Positions 8,787 through 16,731 of a DNA stretch of 64,000 bases are shown here, piece after piece (position 1 is the stretch's first letter; every line of letters starts with the position of its first letter). The position numbers were made by a program, and so were the translations under genes. The notes beneath the pieces are model-generated. The model saw nothing but the letters and a program-made list of their open reading frames with translations, made no database searches and was not told the origin of the DNA. Origin of the DNA: Methylobacterium radiodurans (lineage in GTDB: Bacteria; Pseudomonadota; Alphaproteobacteria; Rhizobiales; Beijerinckiaceae). The DNA lies in NCBI RefSeq assembly GCF_003173735.1, contig NZ_CP029551.1, positions 1,998,501-2,062,500 of the forward strand, in the 5' to 3' direction.

Positions 8787-9374
8787 GGCGCTTCCTCTCG
8801 CGGTGCTCTTCCGGGCACCCGTTCCATTCTGATTGATCAGGATCTTCCGGCCGCACGTACAGTCCATCGGAGCGGGCAATTCCGGGGGATCACGACACGA
8901 ATGCTCGGCTGTAGGCCGGGACCGGACATCGACAGACCTCGGGGCGCACAGCCTCGGGAACGAGCCGGCGGTCGACCAAACACTGAATTATGATGCAAGA
9001 GCGCGCAAGGGCTCGAAGCGACAGATGAATGGCTTTGCACGCTCCTGAGTGGGCAGGAACGTGACCGGACACGCCAAAGCGACTTGACCGCGGCGCGACA
9101 CCGCCGCGCATCGTGGGGGGGCTGAACTATATCGCCAAACCCCAAGCGCCGGTGAGTACACGAGGCGAAAGGATGGCTCCTCCGGTGCTATCGAGGCTGC
9201 GAGGGTCAGGCCCAAGGGAGCCGACCGGGACGGCCATGCGAGCCCGCCGGCCCTGTGCACAGCCGCAGCGCGCTTGTCAGCCGTTCAAAGATGTATCTAT
9301 AATTATTGATGCGAAGCGCGGCCGATCGTTCGGGATGCGCGGCGCCGATAAAAAACTATCCATAGGGAGGGCAT
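8787..9374. promoter_or_regulatory. Divergent control region between the two tct operons
   Basis: These 588 bases hold no supported gene and separate two divergent transporter operons. Most of it is GC-rich, broken by AT-rich islands near 8985-8998 (GAATTATGATGCA), 9292-9312 and 9351-9360. The first two islands share a core resembling AATTAT-TGATGC, which suggests repeated binding sites for one regulator, most simply the GntR protein encoded at the end of the rightward tct operon. Promoters for both operons must lie here, but I could not assign -35/-10 pairs with confidence. Confidence 0.5.
9295..9310. promoter_or_regulatory. Candidate GntR operator upstream of rightward tctC
   Basis: ATCTATAATTATTGAT is an imperfect palindrome with 7 of 8 positions matched between half-sites, 65 bases before tctC. 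Its right part, TAATTATTGAT, occurs again exactly at 13355-13365 before the CoA-transferase gene. Shared AT-rich motifs ahead of two units flanking a FadR-type GntR gene suggest that this is its operator. Confidence 0.45.
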
Positions 9375-10388
9375 ATGCCCCTGAATTCGCGCACGATCGC
9401 CGCCGTGTTGTCGGCCGCGATCCTCGCCGTCGCGTCTCCGGCCGCGGCCGACTGGAAGGCGGAGCGCCCGGTCGAGTTCGTGGCAGCCGCGGGCCCCGGG
9501 GGCGGAACGGATCTCTTCGCCCGGGTCGTGCAGTCGGCACTGTCCAAGGACAAGCTGCTCGACGTGCCCGTCATCGTCACCAACAAGGCCGGCGGCAGCG
9601 GCGCGGAGACGTTCATCTACGCCAAGACCTCGGGCGGCGATCCCTACAAGCTCTTCTTCGGCACGCAGGACGCCTACGCCCTGCCGCTCGCCAACAAGCT
9701 GTCCTACAGCCTGAAGGATCTGGAGCCGGTCGCGGCGATGACCTTCGACCCGTTCATCCTCTGGGTGAACCCGAAGGCCTCCGGCATTCAGGACGTGAAG
9801 GATTTCATCGAGAAGGCGAAGGCGGCGCCCGGGAGCATCAAGGTCGGCGGCGCCAAGGCCAAGGAAGCCGACGAGACGCTGATGACGCTCATCGAGAAGG
9901 CGGCCGGCATCGACCTCTCCTACATCCCCTACAAGAGCGGCAGCGAGGCCGCGGTGCAGGTCGCGGGCGGCCACATCCAGGCCAACGTCAACAATCCGAG
10001 CGAGAGCGTGGAGCAGTGGCGGGCCGGCGTGCAGAAGCCGCTCTGCGTGTTCGAGGAGAAACGTCTCGCCGACACCACGGTCATCGCCGACGGCCTGTCG
10101 TGGAACGCGATCCCGACCTGCGTCGAGGCGGGCCTCGACATCAAGTCCTTCGCGCAGCCGCGCACCATCTGGGCGGCCAAGGGCATCCCGCCGGAGGCGC
10201 TGGCCTACTACACGAACCTGTTCCGGAAGGTCGCGCAGACCGAGGAGTTCAAGGGCTACATGGCGCGGGGCGCGCAGATCCCGCGCACGCTCACCGGCGA
10301 CGAGCTGAAGGCCTTCATCGCGCAGCATCGGGCGACCTACGCCGAGTACTACAAGAACAACGGCTGGCTGAAGGGCGTCGTCGACTGA
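9375..10388 (+). CDS. tctC: Tripartite tricarboxylate transporter solute-binding protein (second copy)
   Basis: This gene encodes a 337-residue periplasmic binding protein of the Bug/TctC family. Its signal peptide ends about residue 26 (SPAAA-D). The ligand-loop motif appears as VAAAGPGGGTDLFAR (about 36-50), a variant of the usual VPFPPGG, so the ligand may differ from that of the leftward protein. Cys224 (KPLCVF) and Cys249 (IPTC) match the pair in the leftward paralogue. It heads a rightward operon with tctB, tctA and gntR. The start lies 9 bases after a GGAGGG-like ribosome binding site. The expected substrate is an organic acid that the adjacent CoA-transferase could activate, but this is inference. 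Confidence 0.92.
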   Translation: MPLNSRTIAAVLSAAILAVASPAAADWKAERPVEFVAAAGPGGGTDLFARVVQSALSKDKLLDVPVIVTNKAGGSGAETFIYAKTSGGDPYKLFFGTQDAYALPLANKLSYSLKDLEPVAAMTFDPFILWVNPKASGIQDVKDFIEKAKAAPGSIKVGGAKAKEADETLMTLIEKAAGIDLSYIPYKSGSEAAVQVAGGHIQANVNNPSESVEQWRAGVQKPLCVFEEKRLADTTVIADGLSWNAIPTCVEAGLDIKSFAQPRTIWAAKGIPPEALAYYTNLFRKVAQTEEFKGYMARGAQIPRTLTGDELKAFIAQHRATYAEYYKNNGWLKGVVD

Positions 10389-10490
10389 GGTGCGGGGCGG
10401 CGCCCTCGGCGCCGCCGTCCATCCGGGACCGAAGCCACCACAGCTCACCGCCCGCGCCGCATGCCGGGACGGAACGGCAGGATCATGCCC

Positions 10491-10973
10491 ATGGAAATCT
10501 CACGCCGGTCCAGCGAGATCGCCACCGCCGCGGCCACCGCGCTCGTCGGCCTGATCGTCTGCTACGGCGCCCTGCAGAACGGGATCGCCTGGGAAGAATC
10601 GGGCCCGAGCTCCGGCTTCTTCCCCTTCTGCGTCGGGTGCCTGATCGTCTTCGGCAGCGCCGTCACCGGCGCGCAGGCGCTGCTCCGCTCAGGCCGGGTG
10701 CAGCCGCCCTTCCTGGACGGCGAGCGCGCCCGCGCCGCGATCCTGTTCTTCCTGCCGATCGTGGCCTTCGCGGCGCTCTCGGTCTGGCTCGGCCTCTACG
10801 TCGCGATGGCGATTTACATCGTCTACGCGATGTACGTGCCCGGCAGGCTGCGGCTCGCGACCTCGATCGCGGCGGGCCTGGCCGTCGCCGCCGTCAACTT
10901 CGTCATCTTCGAGAAGCTGTTCATGGTGCCCCTGCTCAAGGGGCCCCTGCTGAACGCCGTCGGCATCTACTGA
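10491..10973 (+). CDS. tctB: Tripartite tricarboxylate transporter small permease (second copy)
   Basis: This gene encodes a TctB-type membrane protein of about 160 residues with four hydrophobic segments. The conserved GPSSGFFPFCVG motif follows the first helix, and the C-terminal FEKLFMVPLLKGPL matches the FELQFRVPLPKGPV end of the leftward copy. Three in-frame starts are possible (10461, 10485, 10491). I chose 10491 because AGGA lies 8 bases before it, while it is too close to 10485. It ends 10 bases before tctA, so the two are translationally close. Together with the neighbouring binding protein and large permease it makes a full uptake system. Confidence 0.88.
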   Translation: MEISRRSSEIATAAATALVGLIVCYGALQNGIAWEESGPSSGFFPFCVGCLIVFGSAVTGAQALLRSGRVQPPFLDGERARAAILFFLPIVAFAALSVWLGLYVAMAIYIVYAMYVPGRLRLATSIAAGLAVAAVNFVIFEKLFMVPLLKGPLLNAVGIY

Positions 10974-10983
10974 GGCGCGGACC

Positions 10984-12522
10984 ATGAGCAACATCAGCCT
11001 GCTCCTCGACGGCTTCGGCGTCGCCCTCAGCACCCATCACGTGCTGATCATGGTCGGCGGTGTGCTGCTCGGCCTCGTCGTCGGCGTCCTGCCCGGCCTG
11101 GGCGCGCCGAACGGCGTCTCGCTCCTGCTGCCGCTGACCTTCTCGATGGACCCGGTCTCGGCGATCATCCTGCTCACCAGCATGTACTGGGGCGCGCTGT
11201 TCGGCGGCTCGACCACCTCGATCCTGTTCAACATCCCGGGCGAGCCATCCTCGGTCGCCACGACCTTCGACGGCTATCCGATGGCCCGGCAGGGCGAGGC
11301 GGTGCGGGCGCTGACGCTCGCCTTCTCGTCCGCTGGGATCGGGGCGCTGACCGGCGTCATCGTCATCACGCTGCTGTCGGGCTGGGTGGCGAACTTCGCG
11401 CTCCGGTTCGGCGCGGCCGAGTACTTCGCCGTGTACTTCATGGCGTTCGCGAGCTTCATCGGCATGTCGAGCGGCTCGCCCTTCAAGACGCTGGTCTCGA
11501 TGATGCTGGGCTTCGCCTGCGCGACCATCGGCGCCGACACCATCTCGGGCGAGAGCCGGCTCACCTTCGACTTCGATCAGCTGATCGGCGGCGTCAGCTT
11601 CCTCGTCGCGGTCATCGGCCTGTTCGGCCTCGGCGAATTGATCATGACGATGGAGGAAAACCTCCAGTTCCACGGCGTGAAGGCCAGGCTCAGTCTGCGC
11701 GAGATCGCGCGCGCCGTGCTGGAGATGCCCCGCTACTGGGCCACCGTCGTGCGCAGCGCGCTCATTGGCTGCTGGATGGGCATCACCCCCGGCGGTCCGA
11801 CCGCGGCCTCCTTCATGAGCTACGCGATCGGCGCCCGCTTCGCCAAGAACGGCACGCGCTTCGGCAAGGGCGCGCCGGAGGGCATCGTGGCGCCGGAGAC
11901 CGCCGACCACTCGGCCGGATCCTGCGCGCTCCTGCCGATGCTGGCGCTCGGCATTCCGGGCTCGGCCACCGCCGCGGTGATGATGGGCGGGCTGATGATC
12001 TGGGGCCTCGCGCCCGGGCCCATGCTGTTCACCACGCGCCCCGACTTCGTCTGGGGCCTCATCGCCAGCATGTATCTCGGCAACATCATCGCGGTGGTGC
12101 TGGTGCTCGCGACCGTGCCGCTCTTCGCCTACATCCTGCGCGCGCCGTTCCGCATCGTGGGCCCGATGATCACGGTGGTCTGCATCATCGGGGCCTACAC
12201 GGTGGCCAGCCACACCTTCGACATCTGGCTCGCGCTGGTCTTCGGCATCGCCGGCTACGTGTTCAAGAAGCTCGACTACCCGCTGGCGCCCTTCGTGCTG
12301 GCGATGGTACTCGGCGACAAGGCCGAGGACGCCTTCCGGCAGGCGATGCTCACCTCGGGCGGCTCGGCCTCGATCTTCTGGTCGAACGGCCTCGTCGGGA
12401 CGATGATGGCGCTGGGCGTCCTGCTGCTCTGCCTGCCGCTGATCTCGAAGCTGCTGCGCGAAACGGGCATCGGCCTGCGCCGGAAGGCGCTGCCGCCGCA
12501 GCGGGAGATCGGCTCGACATGA
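10984..12522 (+). CDS. tctA: Tripartite tricarboxylate transporter large permease (second copy)
   Basis: This gene encodes a 512-residue permease of the TctA family with about twelve hydrophobic segments. The conserved loops VLPGLGAPNGVSLLLPLTF near the N-terminus and LALGIPGSATAAVMMGGL near the middle are both present. It matches the leftward TctA along its whole length, including FGIAGYVFKKLDYPLAPFVL near the end. It sits 10 bases behind tctB and 70 bases ahead of the GntR regulator, so all four genes are likely one transcript. As a secondary transporter it would use the proton or sodium gradient to bring in the ligand presented by TctC. Confidence 0.93.
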   Translation: MSNISLLLDGFGVALSTHHVLIMVGGVLLGLVVGVLPGLGAPNGVSLLLPLTFSMDPVSAIILLTSMYWGALFGGSTTSILFNIPGEPSSVATTFDGYPMARQGEAVRALTLAFSSAGIGALTGVIVITLLSGWVANFALRFGAAEYFAVYFMAFASFIGMSSGSPFKTLVSMMLGFACATIGADTISGESRLTFDFDQLIGGVSFLVAVIGLFGLGELIMTMEENLQFHGVKARLSLREIARAVLEMPRYWATVVRSALIGCWMGITPGGPTAASFMSYAIGARFAKNGTRFGKGAPEGIVAPETADHSAGSCALLPMLALGIPGSATAAVMMGGLMIWGLAPGPMLFTTRPDFVWGLIASMYLGNIIAVVLVLATVPLFAYILRAPFRIVGPMITVVCIIGAYTVASHTFDIWLALVFGIAGYVFKKLDYPLAPFVLAMVLGDKAEDAFRQAMLTSGGSASIFWSNGLVGTMMALGVLLLCLPLISKLLRETGIGLRRKALPPQREIGST

Positions 12523-12592
12523 GCGCGGTTGTGAGAGAATGGTCCTGTCCCGCGATGCCCCGGCCGGGCGGGCGAGACGGTGGAGCTGCCCC

Positions 12593-13306
12593 ATGTCCTC
12601 CAGCACGCTGATCCGCCAGAGCCTGCACGAGTCGCTCGTCGCGCCGCTACGCGAGATGATCCTCTCGGGCGAGCTCCGCGCGGGCGAGAAGGTGCCCGAG
12701 GAGCAGCTCTGCGAGCGCTTCGGGGTGTCGCGCACGCCGATCCGCGAGGCGCTGAAAGTGCTGGCCGCCGAGGGCGTGCTGCAGATCATGCCCCATCGCG
12801 GCGCCATCGTCGCGAGGATCACCGAGGATCAGGTCAACGAGCTGTTCCCGATCATGGCCGCGCTGGAGCGGCTGGCGGGCAAGCTCGCCTGCGCGGCCGC
12901 CACCGACGCGGACATCGCCCGCGTGCGCGCGCTGCACGACGAGATGATGCGCCTCTACGCGGCCGGCGACGAGCCGAACTATCTCGCCGCCAACCGCCGC
13001 ATCCACGACGCGTTCTTCGTCATCGCCGGCAACGCGACGCTGCACGCCTACTATCAGCAGGTGCTGACACGCATCCATTCCTGCCGCTTCGTCATGCGCA
13101 AGACGCCCGAGCACTGGCGCGCCGCGGTGCTGGAGCACGAGCAGATGATCGCCGCGCTAGAGGCGCGCGATGGCGAGACCCTGGGCTCGCTGCTGGAGCG
13201 GCACGTGACGGGCACCACGGTCGGCATCGCCCGGGACTACATCCGGCAGAAGGCGGAAGCGAACGGCGCTGATCAGCCCCTCGGCGCAGGTCGCGCCCCG
13301 AACTGA
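12593..13306 (+). CDS. FadR-type GntR transcriptional regulator (FCD domain)
   Basis: This gene encodes a 237-residue regulator. Residues 5-70 are a winged helix of the GntR family (LREMILSGELRAGEKVPEEQL, then FGVSRTPIREALKVLAAEG). Residues 80-220 are an all-helical FCD effector domain with metal-site residues in the usual places (IHDAFF, then EHEQMI and ERHV). FCD regulators commonly sense carboxylic acids and act as repressors. The start chosen, 12593, has GGAG seven bases upstream; the longer frame from 12539 adds a non-conserved leader. It lies at the end of the rightward tct operon and just before the CoA-transferase gene, and the AT-rich motif found on both sides suggests that it controls uptake and catabolism together. 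Confidence 0.88.
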   Translation: MSSSTLIRQSLHESLVAPLREMILSGELRAGEKVPEEQLCERFGVSRTPIREALKVLAAEGVLQIMPHRGAIVARITEDQVNELFPIMAALERLAGKLACAAATDADIARVRALHDEMMRLYAAGDEPNYLAANRRIHDAFFVIAGNATLHAYYQQVLTRIHSCRFVMRKTPEHWRAAVLEHEQMIAALEARDGETLGSLLERHVTGTTVGIARDYIRQKAEANGADQPLGAGRAPN

Positions 13307-13349
13307 ACCCAAACACGCCGGGGCGCCGGCCAGGATCGCGCGCCCGAGC

Positions 13350-13365
13350 CCATTTAATTATTGAT
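13350..13365. promoter_or_regulatory. Second copy of the AT-rich operator-like motif
   Basis: TAATTATTGAT at 13355-13365 is an exact 11-base match to the motif in the tct control region (9300-9310). It stands 36 bases before the CoA-transferase start, in otherwise GC-rich DNA. It is likely a binding site of the GntR regulator or part of the promoter. Confidence 0.4.
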
Positions 13366-13400
13366 TAGGGCGTGCCGCGCCCGTCGGAACTGGAGGACAC

Positions 13401-14666
13401 ATGACCGATCGTCTCGACCACCCCGGGACCCGCCCGGAGGCGGAAGCCCGGACCGACTCCGTCACTGCCGCGGCGGCGCTGCCGCTGGCAGGCGTGCGGG
13501 TGCTCGATTTCAGCCAGGTCATGGCCGGTCCGTTCTCGACCATGCTGCTCGCCGATCTCGGCGCCGACGTGATCAAGATCGAGCCGCCGACGGGCGACCA
13601 GACCCGCTCGGCGATGGGCTTCAAGATGAAGGGGCCCGACTCGATGGGCTTCCTCAACATGAACCGCAACAAGCGCTCCATCACGCTCGACCTGAAGAGC
13701 GAGGCGGGCCGCGAGACCTTCTACCGGCTGGTGGAGACGGCCGACATCCTGGTCGAGAACTACCGGCCGGGCGTGGTGAAGAAGCTCGGCGTCGATTACG
13801 AGACCCTGAAAGCGATCAACCCGAGGCTGATCTACGCCTCGATCTCCGGCTTCGGCCAGACCGGGCCCTGGGCGGACCGCCCCGGCTTCGACCTGATGGC
13901 CCAGGCCATGTCCGGCGTGATGAGCGTCACCGGCCATCCGGGCATGCCGCCGGTGAAGGCGGGCGTGCCGGTCGCCGATATCGGCTGCGCGCTGTTCTGC
14001 ACCTACGCGCTCTTGAGCGCCTATATCGGTCGCCAGACGAGCGGCGTCGGCCAGTACATCGACGCCTCCCTGTTCGAGGCGGCGCTCGCCTTCTCGATCT
14101 GGGACACGTCCGAGTACTGGGGCACCGGCGTGGTGCCGGGCCCGGTCGGCACCTCCAACAAGATGAGCGCGCCCTACCAGGCGGTGGCCTCCAAGGACGG
14201 CTACTTCGTCATGGGGGCGACCAACCAGAAGCTCTGGGTTCAGCTCTGCGGTCAGATCGGCCGGGAGGATCTGCTGGCGGACGAGCGCTTCGCCAGCAAC
14301 CCGCTGCGCCTGCGCAACCGCGAGGCGCTGATCGCCGAATTGGAGACGACCTTCGCCACCAAGACCTCGGACGAGTGGGTGGACGAGTTGCTCGCGGTGG
14401 GCATCCCAGCCGGCAAGATGAGCACCTATCCGGAGGCGTTCGAGAGCGAGCACGGCCGGCATCGCAACATGCGCCTCGAGATCCCGCATCCGCTGGAAGG
14501 CACGGTGCCCAATATCGGCTTCCCGGTGAAGCTGATGGGCACGCCGCAGCAGATCCGGCGGCATCCGCCGCTGCTCGGTGAGCATACCGAGGGCGTTCTC
14601 GCCGAGATCGGCATGGATGCGGGCGAGATCGCGGGACTGAAGGCGCGGGGAGCGTTCGGCGCATGA
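13401..14666 (+). CDS. Class III CoA-transferase (CaiB/BaiF/FRC family)
   Basis: This gene encodes a 421-residue enzyme that moves CoA between carboxylic acids. After an Ala-rich N-terminal leader, the family pattern starts at VLDFSQVMAGPF and continues with LADLGADVIKIEPP. Asp164 in PGFDLMAQAM corresponds to the catalytic aspartate of formyl-CoA transferase, which forms the acyl anhydride. It overlaps the next gene by four bases (ATGA), so its activity is surely tied to that crotonase-fold protein. With the acid transporters upstream, the likely role is activation of an imported acid to its CoA thioester using succinyl-CoA or a similar donor. The acid cannot be read from the sequence. Confidence 0.9.
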   Translation: MTDRLDHPGTRPEAEARTDSVTAAAALPLAGVRVLDFSQVMAGPFSTMLLADLGADVIKIEPPTGDQTRSAMGFKMKGPDSMGFLNMNRNKRSITLDLKSEAGRETFYRLVETADILVENYRPGVVKKLGVDYETLKAINPRLIYASISGFGQTGPWADRPGFDLMAQAMSGVMSVTGHPGMPPVKAGVPVADIGCALFCTYALLSAYIGRQTSGVGQYIDASLFEAALAFSIWDTSEYWGTGVVPGPVGTSNKMSAPYQAVASKDGYFVMGATNQKLWVQLCGQIGREDLLADERFASNPLRLRNREALIAELETTFATKTSDEWVDELLAVGIPAGKMSTYPEAFESEHGRHRNMRLEIPHPLEGTVPNIGFPVKLMGTPQQIRRHPPLLGEHTEGVLAEIGMDAGEIAGLKARGAFGA

Positions 14667-15436
14667 GCGGGCAGGTTCACTACACCGTCGAGAACGGGGT
14701 CGGCGCGGTCGTGTTCGACCGTCCCGAGGCGCGCAACGCCATGACCTGGGCGATGTACGACGCGCTGGGCGAGATCTGCGAGCGCATCGTCCGCGAGGGC
14801 GATGTCCGCGCCGTCACCTTCCGCGGCGCGGGTGGCGAGGCCTTTGTCGCCGGCACCGACATCGAGCAGTTCCGCGGCTTCGAGACCGGGCAGGACGGGC
14901 TGGACTACGAGGCGGTGATCGACCGGCGCATCGGCCAGATCGAGCGCCTGCCGGTACCGACCGTCGCGATCGTGGACGGCTGGGCGATCGGCGGCGGCCT
15001 CGCGATCACGGCGGCCTGCGATTTCCGCATCGCCACGCCGTCCGCCAGGTTCGGCATCCCGATCGCGCGCACACTCGGCAACTGCCTGTCGATCGCCAAC
15101 GTCGCCCGCGTCGTCGCCTCTGTCGGCGCCGCGCGCGCCAAGCGCATGCTGATGCTGGCCGAGATCCTGAGCGCCGAGGAGGCCCATGCGGCGGGCTTCG
15201 TCGCCGAGATCGCCGAGCCCGACGTGCTGGATGCGCGCGTCGGCACGATGGTCTCCAAGCTCCTCGCCAACGCGCCCGTGACGATGCGCGTCGTCAAGGA
15301 GGGCATCCGGCGCGTGGTGGGCGAGGGTCTTCCCGACGGCGACGATCTGGTGGCGGAGTGCTACGGCAGCCGCGATTTCCGGATCGGGGTCGAGGCCTTC
15401 CTGGCCAAGCAGAAGCCCGCTTGGACCGGGACCTGA
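14663..15436 (+). CDS. Enoyl-CoA hydratase/isomerase-family protein with altered active site
   Basis: This gene encodes a 257-residue crotonase-fold protein. The oxyanion-hole elements are in place: GEAFVAGTDIEQF (about 58-70) and DGWAIGGGLAITAACD (105-120). However, the two glutamates that add water in enoyl-CoA hydratase are missing: Ala114 stands where the GGCE glutamate should be, and Ile134 (in FGIPI) replaces the FGQPE glutamate. It is therefore unlikely to be a normal hydratase. Crotonase relatives with other residues act as isomerases, hydrolases, decarboxylases or lyases. The gene overlaps the CoA-transferase (ATGA), so its substrate is presumably that enzyme's CoA ester. Annotation pipelines would probably call it plain enoyl-CoA hydratase. 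Confidence 0.85.
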   Translation: MSGQVHYTVENGVGAVVFDRPEARNAMTWAMYDALGEICERIVREGDVRAVTFRGAGGEAFVAGTDIEQFRGFETGQDGLDYEAVIDRRIGQIERLPVPTVAIVDGWAIGGGLAITAACDFRIATPSARFGIPIARTLGNCLSIANVARVVASVGAARAKRMLMLAEILSAEEAHAAGFVAEIAEPDVLDARVGTMVSKLLANAPVTMRVVKEGIRRVVGEGLPDGDDLVAECYGSRDFRIGVEAFLAKQKPAWTGT

Positions 15437-15501
15437 CCCGAATCTGCCGATCGGCGCGGAGCGATCGCGTCCGGCGATCCGGCCTGCCCCGCCGTCGTCC
15501 C

Positions 15502-15520
15502 GGGCTCCGCTGCGGGGCCC
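15502..15520. terminator. Short hairpin between convergent genes
   Basis: GGGCTCC and GGGGCCC can pair (one G-U) across a GCTGC loop, in the 112-base gap between the convergent crotonase and threonine aldolase genes. It is a plausible bidirectional terminator without a T-tract. Confidence 0.3.
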
Positions 15521-15548
15521 CGGCATGACGGAGAGGAAACGGGGATCC

Positions 15549-16604
15549 TCACCCGCGCTCCGCGGCGATGCGCTCGGCCTCGGCGCGGATCACCGCGGCG
15601 GCGCGCGCGATGCCGGCGCGATCCACGTCGAGATGGGTGGTCGCACGGATCTGCTCGGACCCGAGCGCCCGCACGCGCACGCCCTGCGCGAGGCAGGCAT
15701 CGGCGAAGGCGGCGGCCGGGACGCCGAGCCCGGCCACCGAGAAGCTCAGGATGTTCGACTGCCCCGCCTCCGGCTCGAAGGCGAGGCCCGGCGTTCCGGC
15801 GAGCGCCGCGCCCAGGCGGCCCGCGTTGGCGTTGTCCTCGGCGAGTTGGTCGATATGGTGGTCGAGGGCGTAGAGCCCGGCCGCCGCCAGGACCCCGCTC
15901 TGCCGCATGGCGCCGCCGAGCCGGTACTTCCAGCGCCACGCCTCGGTGACGAAGTCATGCGACCCGCACAGGACCGCGCCGACCGGGCAGCCGAGCCCCT
16001 TGCTCAGGTCGATCCAGGCGCTGTCGAACCCCTCAGCGTAGGTGCGCGCCGGGATGCCGGTGGCCGCGACCGCATTGAGGAGCCGCGCCCCGTCGATATG
16101 GGCCTTGAGTCCGCGTGCCCGGGCGATGTCGCGGATCCGGCGCATCGCCGCGAGGTCCCAGATCGAGCCGCCGGAGAAGCTCGTGGTCTGCTCGACCGAG
16201 ATCAGGGCCGAGCGCGGCGCCGTGCGCTGCGGCGCGCGGATCGCCGCTTCCGCCTGCTCCGGCGTGTAGAGGCCGTTCCGTGTGGGCAGCGCCCGCACCG
16301 AGACGCCGCCGATCGCCGCGGCGCCCGCGGCCTCCGTGTTGTAGATGTGGGACTGGTCGTCGACGATGATCTCGTCGCCCGCCCGCGTCTGGACCAGGAT
16401 CGCGGCGAGGTTGCACATCGTGCCGGACGGCATGAACACGCCCGCCTCCATGCCGAGGAGGTCGGCCACCCGCGCGCAGAGGGCGTTGGTGGTCGGGTCC
16501 GAGCCCGACTGCTCGTCGCCGACCTCGGCCCGGGCCATCGCCTCGCGCATGCCGGGGGTCGGGCGGGTCTGGGTATCGCTGAACAGGTCGACGGTCACGG
16601 TCAC
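15549..16604 (-). CDS. ltaE: Low-specificity threonine aldolase family, PLP-dependent
   Basis: This gene encodes a 351-residue fold-type I PLP enzyme that would split L-threonine or related beta-hydroxy amino acids into glycine and an aldehyde. Family marks are DLFSDTQTRPTPGMREAM at the start, His86 for stacking on the cofactor, Asp171 in HIDGARL for the pyridine nitrogen, and Lys202 in DLSKGLGCPVGAV as the Schiff-base lysine. The length is normal. It is alone on the minus strand, converging with the CoA-transferase operon and diverging from the FAD/Fe-S dehydrogenase gene, with 127 bases between the two starts. Other beta-hydroxy amino acids could be the true substrate. The gene symbol is by family. 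Confidence 0.88.
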   Translation of the reverse strand: MTVTVDLFSDTQTRPTPGMREAMARAEVGDEQSGSDPTTNALCARVADLLGMEAGVFMPSGTMCNLAAILVQTRAGDEIIVDDQSHIYNTEAAGAAAIGGVSVRALPTRNGLYTPEQAEAAIRAPQRTAPRSALISVEQTTSFSGGSIWDLAAMRRIRDIARARGLKAHIDGARLLNAVAATGIPARTYAEGFDSAWIDLSKGLGCPVGAVLCGSHDFVTEAWRWKYRLGGAMRQSGVLAAAGLYALDHHIDQLAEDNANAGRLGAALAGTPGLAFEPEAGQSNILSFSVAGLGVPAAAFADACLAQGVRVRALGSEQIRATTHLDVDRAGIARAAAVIRAEAERIAAERG

Positions 16605-16731
16605 TCCCGGGGCATGCGGCCGGCGCGTGCGGCAATGGCGCCGGGCAGACCGAGCCCGGCCGAGGTCTTATAGAACACTCTTCCGGCCGCGCCCGCCCCG
16701 GCGACGGCCCGAACACAAAAAGGGCATGACC

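Noticed and set aside
9113..9374. Riboswitch in the leader of rightward tctC
   Set aside because: No conserved aptamer core was recognised; the AT-rich palindrome fits a protein operator better.
9113..10987. A 624-codon plus-strand frame over the tct control region
   Set aside because: It runs through the intergenic operator and then in a shifted frame over tctC and tctB, and is rich in Arg.
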